Origin: a virus
Virus record (IMG/VR): IMGVR_UViG_3300005253_000281
Location: 1 to 29,628 of that record
Strand: one strand, 5' to 3'
Length of the DNA: 29,628 bases
Position numbers and translations under genes: made by a program. Every line of letters begins with the position of its first letter. Position 1 is the first letter of the stretch. The notes below the pieces were generated by a model. That model worked only from the letters and a program-made list of their open reading frames with translations, searched no databases and was not told the origin of the DNA. Of the stretch, positions 5,148 to 12,041 are shown one piece after another.

Positions 5148-5312
5148 CTAATGAGTTATAGCTTTCTTAATAGCTAGTTCGCTATTTTCTAACTCGCTAA
5201 TAGCTAGCTTAACTTCTTTCGCTGCCTGCTCAGGTCTACCATCATACACCTTATTATCAATCTCCACCACGTATTGAGTACCCCTAATTAGTGCCGTTGC
5301 TGTTATTCTCAT
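5148..5312 (-). CDS. Small protein (54 residues), strand-helix type
   Basis: ATG 5312-5310 follows AGAGGAGG, located at the end of the upstream gene. The product starts MRITATALIRGTQYVVEIDN and ends in a Lys/Glu/Ala-rich helix, so a beta hairpin followed by a helix is likely. Its layout matches the frame-restored version of the neighbour at 4629-4748, suggesting two diverged copies of one small family. The function is unknown. Confidence 0.7.
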   Translation of the reverse strand: MRITATALIRGTQYVVEIDNKVYDGRPEQAAKEVKLAISELENSELAIKKAITH

Positions 5313-5313
5313 A

Positions 5314-5544
5314 CTATACCTCCTCTGGGATGAATACTAACCAGCCCTTCTGCTCAGGAAGGACATTGATACTAAGCGTTGGAGCGAGCCCATCGGTGTG
5401 CTTGCCTGTCTCTTTTAGTGCTTCTAACATAGCATTAGCACCAGCTTCGTAGATATCAATCTCATCATTCGAAACAGGTTTGCCCTCTTTAATCTCATCT
5501 AGTGCCAACAAAATATGTCTTTCCCAATCCTTAGGTCTCCACAT
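5314..5544 (-). CDS. Hypothetical 76-residue phage protein
   Basis: The start is chosen at ATG 5544-5542, six bases after AGGAGG; a TTG six bases upstream abuts the SD. The N-terminus MWRPKDWERHILLALDEIKEG and the helix YEAGANAMLEALKETG are typical of small helical phage proteins that I have seen near nucleotide-metabolism genes, but no function is established. It ends in a short beta tail (GWLVFIPEEV). It abuts the following small gene with no gap beyond the stop codon. Confidence 0.75.
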   Translation of the reverse strand: MWRPKDWERHILLALDEIKEGKPVSNDEIDIYEAGANAMLEALKETGKHTDGLAPTLSINVLPEQKGWLVFIPEEV

Positions 5545-5546
5545 TT

Positions 5547-5981
5547 TCAACCTCCTATAATGTAGTATAGTATAGAAACTCTTCTAGTCCTTATCTCAAC
5601 AGCAGGACTATATACTGTTCGGGTCTTAGTAACTGCCCTATACCTAGTAACAGGCTCCTGAACAGTCCTATACCCACTTACTCCTACATCTTCAATAACC
5701 CATCTACCTGACCAAGATTCGCCTAAGCCGTAGTAAGACGGCAGGGAATTCTCTATGCTGGTCTTAACTTCGGTCCTCCACCTCCTGTAGCCTTCTGTCT
5801 CCTGCCAGTAGACAATAGTTGAGGATGCTCTGTAGGGAACCTGAACTGTATCGTAGGCAGTGTAAGGCTCAGTAGTAGTATATTCCTCTACTATAGATTT
5901 CTCTACTAGGATATTATACTGCGTAGGTATTATTGGTATGATTAGTAGGATAGCTATTGCTACTGCAGCCAGTTTCTTCAT
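5547..5981 (-). CDS. Secreted or membrane-anchored repeat protein
   Basis: This is a 144-residue protein with a clear N-terminal signal or anchor: MKK followed by a hydrophobic run (LAAVAIAILLIIPIIP, residues 4-19). The mature part is rich in Tyr, Thr, Val and Arg with short quasi-repeats of the type TVQ(V/E)P-x-x-x-YR and VTKTRTV, suggesting extended beta structure. Similar Thr/Tyr/Val pseudo-repeats occur in exported proteins of some Chloroflexi and archaea (recollection only). The SD AAAGGAGG is strong. A cell-envelope role such as superinfection exclusion or a spanin-like function is possible but unproven; no lipobox is visible. Confidence 0.75.
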   Translation of the reverse strand: MKKLAAVAIAILLIIPIIPTQYNILVEKSIVEEYTTTEPYTAYDTVQVPYRASSTIVYWQETEGYRRWRTEVKTSIENSLPSYYGLGESWSGRWVIEDVGVSGYRTVQEPVTRYRAVTKTRTVYSPAVEIRTRRVSILYYIIGG

Positions 5982-5992
5982 TCTATCCTCCT

Positions 5993-6202
5993 TTAATAAC
6001 TCGGTATAGGTTGACTGCTATCCAGATAATCGTCCACAATAAACATCGCGTCCATCTGGTTATCCGTTAGATTAAGAACGACCTTATAGTTATCATAAGA
6101 TGCACGGTTTAGAACTAGACGATGGTCACTGCTTAACGGTAGCCTTCCCAGTTCCCGAAGATGTTTAAGGCTAAGCATATCACACATATCTCCTACTATC
6201 AT
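5993..6202 (-). CDS. Hypothetical 69-residue protein
   Basis: This is a small protein with the core LKHLRELGRLPLSSDHRLVLN and VVLNLTDNQMDAMFIVDDYLD, probably a mixed alpha/beta fold. The start is ambiguous: ATG 6202 has a purine-rich GAAGAGAG directly before it, while ATG 6178 lies 11 bases after AGGAG. Either way it is in the leftward operon. There are no zinc or membrane features and no recognised family. Confidence 0.6.
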   Translation of the reverse strand: MIVGDMCDMLSLKHLRELGRLPLSSDHRLVLNRASYDNYKVVLNLTDNQMDAMFIVDDYLDSSQPIPSY

Positions 6203-6229
6203 CTCTCTTCATACCACTCAGGTCTTGGG

Positions 6230-6706
6230 CTATCTTCTTATGAAAGCTCCGCTGTCCCAGCTTCTCGGTACTCCTCCCAACTCAGATATCCTCTCCTTCA
6301 TCTCCTCTAGCCTGCTACCTATTCTTATAACTTCATCTATATCCCTCTGACCTGGTGCTAGCATAAGTTCTCTAAGTTTTGCTGCTGCTCTAGCTCTCTG
6401 TCTAAGTATCTTCAACCTCTCCTCTAGCTTTTCCTTTGGTAGTATTAGCCTCTTCCTTCCTCTAGTCTCTACTGGAGGATGAGCTGCTAGATTCTCTAAT
6501 CCTGCAACCAGCCAGCAGCACTGTCCATCTCTGGCTCTCTCGGCGTGCCAGCGGAAGCTCATTACCCATCTTCTAGCTTCACCTCCTGATTCTGTGTGCC
6601 TCAGCCATAGCTTGCCGAAGACCATTGGCTCTCCCTTAGTGATTGTCTCACTACAGTAGCTACACTTAGGAACAGTCTTGCGGCAGGCGCTTATCCAGAC
6701 GTCCAC
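6230..6706 (-). CDS. Treble-clef zinc-finger protein with basic helical tail
   Basis: This is a 158-residue protein starting at GTG 6706-6704, which overlaps the 3' end of the 29-residue leader gene; GGAG 9 bases upstream acts as SD. C15/C18 (CSYC) with H54 and C63/C64 (RWHAERARDGQCC) form a likely treble clef of the CxxC...WH...C kind seen in PARP-type and LIM-like fingers. Residues 75-135 are Arg/Lys/Glu-rich helix, probably coiled coil, with RGRKR near residue 82. Nucleic-acid or protein binding is likely. It is the second gene of the leftmost-reading early operon. Confidence 0.75.
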   Translation of the reverse strand: MDVWISACRKTVPKCSYCSETITKGEPMVFGKLWLRHTESGGEARRWVMSFRWHAERARDGQCCWLVAGLENLAAHPPVETRGRKRLILPKEKLEERLKILRQRARAAAKLRELMLAPGQRDIDEVIRIGSRLEEMKERISELGGVPRSWDSGAFIRR

Positions 6707-6780
6707 TCATCACCGCTCCAGACTTGGTTACCGCTGCAGTAGATACAGATGTGCTCTTCTATTACAATCTCCTCTACCAT
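6691..6780 (-). CDS. 29-residue leader gene with CxxC, probably leaderless
   Basis: The frame runs from ATG 6780-6778 to TAA 6693-6691 and encodes MVEEIVIEEHICIYCSGNQV plus nine more residues, with a single CIYC pair. The -10 box of the promoter ends at 6787, so transcription should start at or near the A of this ATG: there is no room for an SD. It overlaps the next gene by 16 bases in another frame. It could be a true micro-protein or a translated leader that couples expression of the zinc-finger gene. Confidence 0.5.
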   Translation of the reverse strand: MVEEIVIEEHICIYCSGNQVWSGDEWTSG

Positions 6781-6786
6781 ATAATT

Positions 6787-6816
6787 ATTATAACATACAG
6801 TAGCTATCCTTGTCAA
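6787..6816 (-). promoter_or_regulatory. Leftward early promoter, divergent region
   Basis: TTGACA (6816-6811, in CAGGTTGACA), an 18-base spacer, then TATAAT (6792-6787) preceded by TGT. It matches consensus fully and sits back to back with the rightward promoter at 6868-6897; the two -35 boxes are about 50 bases apart. Confidence 0.9.
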
Positions 6817-6867
6817 CCTGCCTAAATGCCTATGTTAAATAAATTGGCAGCTCATTATATATTATCC

Positions 6868-6897
6868 TTGACAACAATACCTATGATATGATATACT
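6868..6897 (+). promoter_or_regulatory. Rightward late-arm promoter, copy 1
   Basis: TTGACA (6868-6873), an 18-base spacer, then TATACT (6892-6897) with an upstream TGA. It is preceded by an AT-rich stretch ending TTATCC, identical to the context at 18625. The predicted start near 6904 leaves a leader of about 13 bases that contains the SD TAGGAG for the gene at 6917. Confidence 0.85.
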
Positions 6898-6916
6898 CCA
6901 GAGTAGGAGTACTGTA

Positions 6917-7486
6917 ATGACAACTACTGAAATAGGACCTACAACTGAGCTACCTCCAGAAGTATCCGCAGCAACTACACTCATACCTTACCGCAAGGAC
7001 GATAATAGAGCTATGTATTTAGGCTATATGGCTTGCGGATTCTCTGATGAGGAAGCACTGTTCGTATTAGGACTGGATAGGAGCTGGCTGAAGGAAGTTA
7101 GACAGGACGGCACCTTCTCTAATATGGAAGAACGTATGCCTGAGCTTCGCAAGGAACTGTCCAGAGAGTATACTGAATTAGACTTCTACCGTAACTTCCG
7201 TATGGTACTGGAGAAAGACCATCTTATACTTCGTAAGAGCCTTGGGATGGTGCTAGTGAGGGATGAGGATACAGGCGAGATGGTGCCTGAGGAGCTAAGC
7301 ATATATGACCATCAGTATCTGCTACGTCTCCGCAGTGCCTATACTCCTCAGCAACTACAACTATTAGAAGCTGTTACTAGTAGCTCTGAGAGTGGCTTTA
7401 ACTTTGTTAAGTGGATGAAGGATAATCAGGAGGTTGTGGAGGTTAGTAGAACTGACAAAGTAGTAATTAAGAGCAAGGATGGCTAG
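6917..7486 (+). CDS. Candidate terminase small subunit
   Basis: This 189-residue protein is the first gene of the packaging module, 415 bases upstream of the large terminase. Residues 36-62 (YMACGFSDEEALFVLGLD) fit the helix-turn-helix of small terminases (aGxsxxEAxxxLGl...W). A central helical stretch (about 70-150) would serve oligomerisation. In packaging phages this subunit recognises viral DNA and controls the large subunit. The assignment rests on position, length and the helix-turn-helix pattern, not on a strong signature. It is preceded by promoter copy 1 and SD TAGGAG. Confidence 0.65.
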   Translation: MTTTEIGPTTELPPEVSAATTLIPYRKDDNRAMYLGYMACGFSDEEALFVLGLDRSWLKEVRQDGTFSNMEERMPELRKELSREYTELDFYRNFRMVLEKDHLILRKSLGMVLVRDEDTGEMVPEELSIYDHQYLLRLRSAYTPQQLQLLEAVTSSSESGFNFVKWMKDNQEVVEVSRTDKVVIKSKDG

Positions 7487-7667
7487 GAGACTTAGGACTA
7501 CCGCCAAGGTAATCAATGCTGCAAGGCACAACATCAAAAGAGCTCAGCTTAGCAGAGTCCGTATCCGAGAGCCCAGGTCAGTAGGTAGGATAAGCCGTAG
7601 CAGGTCAATATATAGTCGTCCTGCGTCTAGAGCAGGTAGAGCATCAACTAGTAGGAGGACTCGCTAA
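7479..7667 (+). CDS. Arg/Ser-rich basic small protein (protamine-like)
   Basis: This 62-residue protein has about a third of its residues Arg, with many Ser, and is almost without acidic residues (RISRSRSIYSRPASRAGR). It overlaps the upstream gene by 8 bases and ends in TAATG with the next start, so it is tightly coupled on both sides, which argues that it is real despite low complexity. It probably binds DNA or RNA electrostatically. Its place between the packaging genes suggests association with DNA being packaged or with the virion, but this is inference. Confidence 0.65.
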   Translation: MARRLRTTAKVINAARHNIKRAQLSRVRIREPRSVGRISRSRSIYSRPASRAGRASTSRRTR

Positions 7668-7897
7668 TGGAATCTATATTACAGATTGCTGGTAGTCTGG
7701 GTGTAGGAGCCTTCTTAGGTGCCTTGATATTCTTAATGTATCGTAAGGATAGGCTCAGTACCGAGAGAATGTGGCGGGAGTCTAAGAAGTTTACAGACGC
7801 AATGGTTGAAAGAGACCAAGCTACTCGTGAGGCAAATACTAAAGCTTTGACTGAGCTTAATGTATTGCTTGGTAGACTAAACGGAAATAAGAGGTAA
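7667..7897 (+). CDS. Small membrane protein with coiled-coil tail (holin-like)
   Basis: This is a 76-residue protein. Residues 5-25 (LQIAGSLGVGAFLGALIFLMY) form one membrane segment, followed by a charged helix with the pattern ERDQATREANTKALTELN. One N-terminal transmembrane helix plus a charged coiled coil is the layout of BhlA/UviB-like single-segment holins. The family link is by layout only; an inner-membrane scaffold is also possible. It overlaps the upstream gene by one base and precedes the large terminase. Confidence 0.6.
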   Translation: MESILQIAGSLGVGAFLGALIFLMYRKDRLSTERMWRESKKFTDAMVERDQATREANTKALTELNVLLGRLNGNKR

Positions 7898-7901
7898 CAC
7901 T

Positions 7902-9590
7902 TTGGCAGTTCAGACACAAGATGAAGCACTAAGAATGATGTTCTCTGACAGACGCCTTACCTTAAGCACTCTGTTAGAGATAGAAGATAAGAATCGCCAG
8001 TTAGTTCCTCTAACTCCTAATCCTATACAAGATGACGTCATAGCTAACTCTAGCTGGCGAGATATCTATGTAAAGCCTGGGCAGGTAGGATTTACCTCTA
8101 TCATAGTTGGTGACTTCTACATAGACAACATTACAGTAAATGGCACTGTGTCTGTTATCATAAGCTATGATGAGTTCTCTGCTCAGCGCCAAGTATTAAA
8201 GGCAAAAAGATACCATCGGAGTCTTGAGCGTAAGATTCCTACTATTCCTAGGCTTGACCATAAGTCTGCCACCGAGCTCAGCTGGGAGGATAAGAATACA
8301 GGCTTCTACTCAGTAATGTATATATTCTCAGCCAGAAGTTATATGCTTGGTAGAGGAGAAACCATACATAACTTACTGTTGGATGAGTACGCCTTTTGGC
8401 CTTTGGGTACGCATGAAGCAGTATTTGCCTCTGCTGTTCAACGAGTTCCTCTTAAGGTAGGAACTAAAATCCGCATTGGTTCGACTGCTAATGGCGAGGA
8501 CAATCCTTTCTGTGATATGTATAGAGCAGCTAAGGAAGGTACTGTCATAGGCAAGTCTGTCTACAGGCACCACTTCTATCCTTGGTTTATTCATCCTGAG
8601 TATATTATGTATCCTGATGACCACTTCTGCCTTGATGGGGATGATGTTGACCCGCTATCTAACCTTCAGTCAGATGAGATTATGCTAATGAATCTTATCG
8701 CTACTACGCAGAATCTTGATGAGAAGATGTCTATGGCTAAACTTCGCTGGAGGAGATATAAGAGAGCTGAAATGGCTTCTATGCGTAGAGCAGGAGATAC
8801 TATGTTTATCTTCCCGCAGGAGTATCCTGAGGATGACGAAACCTGCTTTATGACTGCTGGAGACCAAGCCTACAGCGCAGACATCATAACTGACAAGGTT
8901 CATAAATGCATGCCAGCTCCTATTCATAAGGATATTGTAGCAGTTGATAAGGTAACTAAGACTACCATATCTGCTACCTTGGATATCTGGCATGATAGAG
9001 AAGATAATCTAGGCTATCTGATTAGCATTGACCCAGGTAAGGGTAAGATATCAGAATCAGTAGGTCATGTGTGGAGATTCGCTGAAGGCTATAGGACTAA
9101 GGAGGGTGAGGAAATACCTCCGACAATGCAGCACTGCGCTACCTTAGCAGGCATGTATGATGAGTGGGAAATGGCTGAGCTGATGAAGGAAGTAGCTCAC
9201 TATTACAATGGCGGAGTTATCTGCCCTGAAGACAATTTAGACATTGTAAGTCATCTTAGGGACTACCCTGACCTCTACTGGAGGGAGGACGTTAGGTCAG
9301 GTAAGTTTGGTAAGGTTGTAGGCTGGCAGACTAACGTTAGCACTAAGCCTTATATGATAACTGAAGTTAATAGACACTTGAACGATATTGACTGTCAAGA
9401 TATACGCTTCTGGTCTCAGTGTAAGAACATCCGTAGAAACTCTATGGTTAAGAGTGGTATAATGGTAGTAGGAGCAGACGACCACCACGACGCAGGAGCC
9501 ATAGCAATAGTGTGCAGGGATGCTATGCCTATTGCTAGAGGCTATGTAGGTAATACTACTGAAGGCGGCTGGGATGAGAAATGGGGGTAG
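7902..9590 (+). CDS. terL: Terminase large subunit (ATPase and nuclease)
   Basis: This 562-residue motor pumps DNA into the prohead and cuts it. The ATPase domain shows a variant Walker A at 58-65 (KPGQVGFT), Walker B at 158-162 (LLLDE) and a coupling motif GSTANG at 193-198. The linker EYPEDDETCFMTAG (307-320) is typical of large terminases. The RNase H-like nuclease has candidate metal ligands D377 (SIDPG), E443 (CPEDN) and D526/D527/D530 (ADDHHDAG). The start is TTG 7902 behind AGAGG; an internal ATG at residue 12 is an alternative. Length is normal for the family. Confidence 0.93.
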   Translation: MAVQTQDEALRMMFSDRRLTLSTLLEIEDKNRQLVPLTPNPIQDDVIANSSWRDIYVKPGQVGFTSIIVGDFYIDNITVNGTVSVIISYDEFSAQRQVLKAKRYHRSLERKIPTIPRLDHKSATELSWEDKNTGFYSVMYIFSARSYMLGRGETIHNLLLDEYAFWPLGTHEAVFASAVQRVPLKVGTKIRIGSTANGEDNPFCDMYRAAKEGTVIGKSVYRHHFYPWFIHPEYIMYPDDHFCLDGDDVDPLSNLQSDEIMLMNLIATTQNLDEKMSMAKLRWRRYKRAEMASMRRAGDTMFIFPQEYPEDDETCFMTAGDQAYSADIITDKVHKCMPAPIHKDIVAVDKVTKTTISATLDIWHDREDNLGYLISIDPGKGKISESVGHVWRFAEGYRTKEGEEIPPTMQHCATLAGMYDEWEMAELMKEVAHYYNGGVICPEDNLDIVSHLRDYPDLYWREDVRSGKFGKVVGWQTNVSTKPYMITEVNRHLNDIDCQDIRFWSQCKNIRRNSMVKSGIMVVGADDHHDAGAIAIVCRDAMPIARGYVGNTTEGGWDEKWG

Positions 9591-9754
9591 ATAACAGCGA
9601 TGTAGCGTGCTCTAGGTGCGGAGGTAAAATGATGATAGCCCATCGTAGCAAGAATCAGGTACTGTATAAGTGTAAGAAACCTAACTGTGGTCATATGACC
9701 TTGGTTCAGGAGTGGGATAGGGATGATGTAGGAAGGAAGGAGAGTGGACATTGA
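9581..9754 (+). CDS. Small zinc-ribbon protein (57 residues)
   Basis: ATG 9581-9583 overlaps the end of the large terminase and has GGATGAG upstream. The protein has C10/C13 (CSRCGG) and C31/C36 (CKKPNC), a compact zinc ribbon covering nearly its whole length, like transcription-factor or ribosomal-protein ribbons. Its position between terminase and HNH-like gene suggests a role in packaging or late control, but nothing more specific can be seen. Confidence 0.7.
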   Translation: MGVDNSDVACSRCGGKMMIAHRSKNQVLYKCKKPNCGHMTLVQEWDRDDVGRKESGH

Positions 9755-9915
9755 GCTTGTCTAATGTTGAGTTAGATAGGCTAGCTGCTGATACAGGGTG
9801 CAGTATACATAACGATATAGAGCATGGCTTATCTATTAGGAAACTAGCGAAGCTGTTTAGTATAGGCGAGGGAGCTGTGGGGGGTACTTTGAAAAGAGGA
9901 AAATATGATGGGTAA
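9751..9915 (+). CDS. Small helix-turn-helix protein (54 residues)
   Basis: The start is TTG 9751-9753, 8 bases after AAGGAG, overlapping the upstream stop. The core DIEHGLSIRKLAKLFSIGEG is a plausible helix-turn-helix (g-SIRKLAKLFSIGEGAV), so DNA binding is likely. It ends inside the start of the next gene (11-base overlap). It could be a late regulator or a DNA-recognition partner of the packaging complex; no family is recognised. The non-ATG start lowers certainty. Confidence 0.6.
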   Translation: MSLSNVELDRLAADTGCSIHNDIEHGLSIRKLAKLFSIGEGAVGGTLKRGKYDG

Positions 9916-10279
9916 TGACTTGCCTAACCATAAGGAAGCTCAGCGTAGATGGTATGATAGTAAAGGTAGAGATCGCTATAGAGTGAAGTCGCTGGGAGGA
10001 AAGTATCTTCCTCCTGGAGAGGAAAAGAGACCATATACTGGCAAGTGTGAGCTGTGCGGAGCGACTTATGAAGATGATAAGAGTAAGTTTCATTATCATC
10101 ATTGGATAGATGAAGAGCCTACTATAGGTATCTGGGTCTGTGTCAAGTGTCATTGGATGATAGAAGCGGTAGATACAGGTTTACTTCAGAAGTATGAAGA
10201 GTTGAAGCCGTTGATTGAGAAGGAGTGCGCTATGAAAATGCTCGGCAGATTTGGTCTGTTGGAGGTAGTTAATGGGTAA
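9905..10279 (+). CDS. HNH-like zinc nuclease
   Basis: This 124-residue protein has C48/C51 (CELC), a His cluster HYHHW at 63-67, and C79/C82/H83 (CVKCH), the treble-clef layout of HNH and endonuclease VII-like enzymes. The N-terminus (KEAQRRWYDSKGRDRY) is the basic helix common in that group. The usual final Asn/His of the HNH helix is not obvious, so activity is not assured. HNH proteins beside terminase and portal genes often assist cos-type DNA cutting during packaging. The second Met (9908) is an alternative start. Confidence 0.75.
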   Translation: MMGNDLPNHKEAQRRWYDSKGRDRYRVKSLGGKYLPPGEEKRPYTGKCELCGATYEDDKSKFHYHHWIDEEPTIGIWVCVKCHWMIEAVDTGLLQKYEELKPLIEKECAMKMLGRFGLLEVVNG

Positions 10280-12041
10280 GAACGCTACTGACATTATAAC
10301 TAGATGCACTGAATTAAAAAATTTCTGGAGTCCGAGAGATGAAAAAATGAAACAGTGGTATCGGATGATAGAGATGGTTGATGAACTGAAAACTGAGAAG
10401 ATGGAGTCATTTGTAGGTAATGACCCTAGGTCACTGTATAACTTGGTACTTCATCTACTTGATGCTGACATACCTCATAGGATTAAGGAGTATAGCTCTA
10501 CTGACCCTGAGATGACTGCTGCTGTAGCTAGTGTTAGTGGATTCTTCAAAACTGCTTGGAAGGATGTGCATAGAACCTTCCGCAAGACTAACCCTAGGCA
10601 GAGTCTCCAACGTACTTCACTAGGTTTTATGCTAGCAACTGGTTGGTATGCTGATTTTGCTCTGGTTACTGATGATGGCTCTAGATGCTATGATGAGCCT
10701 TGGAATCCTATTGAAGTTTATCCTATGTGGGATGCTATGCTAGGGCTCAGTGAAGTAGCTCATATATTCAGAATCAGTAGTACTCAGGCTACTACTATGG
10801 CTAAGAAGAATGGTTGGGCATTAGGAGGTAACTACCGTCAGTGGAGAGCTACTGTTGGCAGAAACATTACTATCTACGACTACTGGTGGATAGAGATATC
10901 TGATGAGTTTCCTTTCAATAAGACGGTATGGAACGCGATAGTAGTAGATACTGTACTAGTGAAGTTTGGTCAGACTAGGTTCCGCAGAATGCCCATATAC
11001 ATAGCTCCAGTAGGTGGGCTACCTGATATGGGGGCTTTGACTGAGGGAGTACTGCCTACATATTCATCTACCCTTAAGTTACACACTCAAGATGCTGGCG
11101 TAGATAGATGGAAGGCTGAGATTGGGCAGGCTATTATAGCAACCAATGAGAACATCTACCGCACCTGGAATAAGTGGTGGAGCTTCAGTCTACAACTACT
11201 GAGGGATACTGCTCAGCCTAGAATCTTTGAACGAAGCAGAAGTGGCAAGGCTATAGTCAAGCCTGAGGATGTCTTCCGCAGAGGAGCTATATTCAGAGGA
11301 GGTCCTGATGACTCCGTAGACTTTATAGGCACTCCACCTATACCTCTAGAGCTCAGGAGTACTCAACTTGACTTGGAAGCTATGATGCAACGAGGTGGTG
11401 TCAGTTGGTCTATGTTTGGTAATGTTCAAGGTCAGATAACTGCCTCTGTCATGAGTCAGATAGCTGCCTCTGCTAATCAGGTAATTAAGCCTTTCCATCA
11501 GGCTTTCATTAACCGCTATGAGGATATAGACAATGACTGGTTTGCAGATATCAGAGAGCGTGGAGTTAAGCCTTATGGCTGGAAGTATCCGTCAGTACTG
11601 CCAGATGATGTATTTGTAAGTGCTGACTATGACATTGAAATACCTGGAGACCTAGTTCAGAGGGCAACTACTGCTCGTATGCTTGACCCTGACTTCAGAC
11701 TAAGCTATAGCTATGTTATAAAGAAGCTGTTCCCTGATATTGAAGACCATATGCAGGAGAGGGCTCAGGTTAGAGCTGACCAGGCTGAGATGCACCCGTC
11801 TAATGCCTTGATAGCTCTTATCCAATACTATCGTAGGCAGGCAGCTTATCTGGCTAAGATAGGAGATAGCGGAACTGCCAGACTTTATGAGTCAGTAGCT
11901 GATGCTACCCTAGCTATGCTGACTGCAGAGACTCAGCAGCAACAACAGCCTGAGCAGGTAGCTATGAGAGCTGGCAGACCCGAGACTACACCTCAGCGAG
12001 CTCAAATACCAGAGAGAGCAGCTGAGACAGGAGGACAATAA
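10272..12041 (+). CDS. Portal protein
   Basis: This is a 589-residue protein directly after the packaging genes, in the usual slot and size range for portals, the dodecameric ring at the DNA-entry vertex. The N-terminal third is alpha/beta with an aromatic-rich segment (IYDYWWIEI near 210). A long helical region around 360-430 includes VMSQIAASANQVIKPF, typical of portal stem/crown helices, and the C-terminus is Gln-rich. It overlaps the HNH-like gene by 8 bases and shares one base with the giant gene that follows. Assignment is by position and general sequence style; no catalytic motif exists for this family. Confidence 0.8.
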   Translation: MGKNATDIITRCTELKNFWSPRDEKMKQWYRMIEMVDELKTEKMESFVGNDPRSLYNLVLHLLDADIPHRIKEYSSTDPEMTAAVASVSGFFKTAWKDVHRTFRKTNPRQSLQRTSLGFMLATGWYADFALVTDDGSRCYDEPWNPIEVYPMWDAMLGLSEVAHIFRISSTQATTMAKKNGWALGGNYRQWRATVGRNITIYDYWWIEISDEFPFNKTVWNAIVVDTVLVKFGQTRFRRMPIYIAPVGGLPDMGALTEGVLPTYSSTLKLHTQDAGVDRWKAEIGQAIIATNENIYRTWNKWWSFSLQLLRDTAQPRIFERSRSGKAIVKPEDVFRRGAIFRGGPDDSVDFIGTPPIPLELRSTQLDLEAMMQRGGVSWSMFGNVQGQITASVMSQIAASANQVIKPFHQAFINRYEDIDNDWFADIRERGVKPYGWKYPSVLPDDVFVSADYDIEIPGDLVQRATTARMLDPDFRLSYSYVIKKLFPDIEDHMQERAQVRADQAEMHPSNALIALIQYYRRQAAYLAKIGDSGTARLYESVADATLAMLTAETQQQQQPEQVAMRAGRPETTPQRAQIPERAAETGGQ

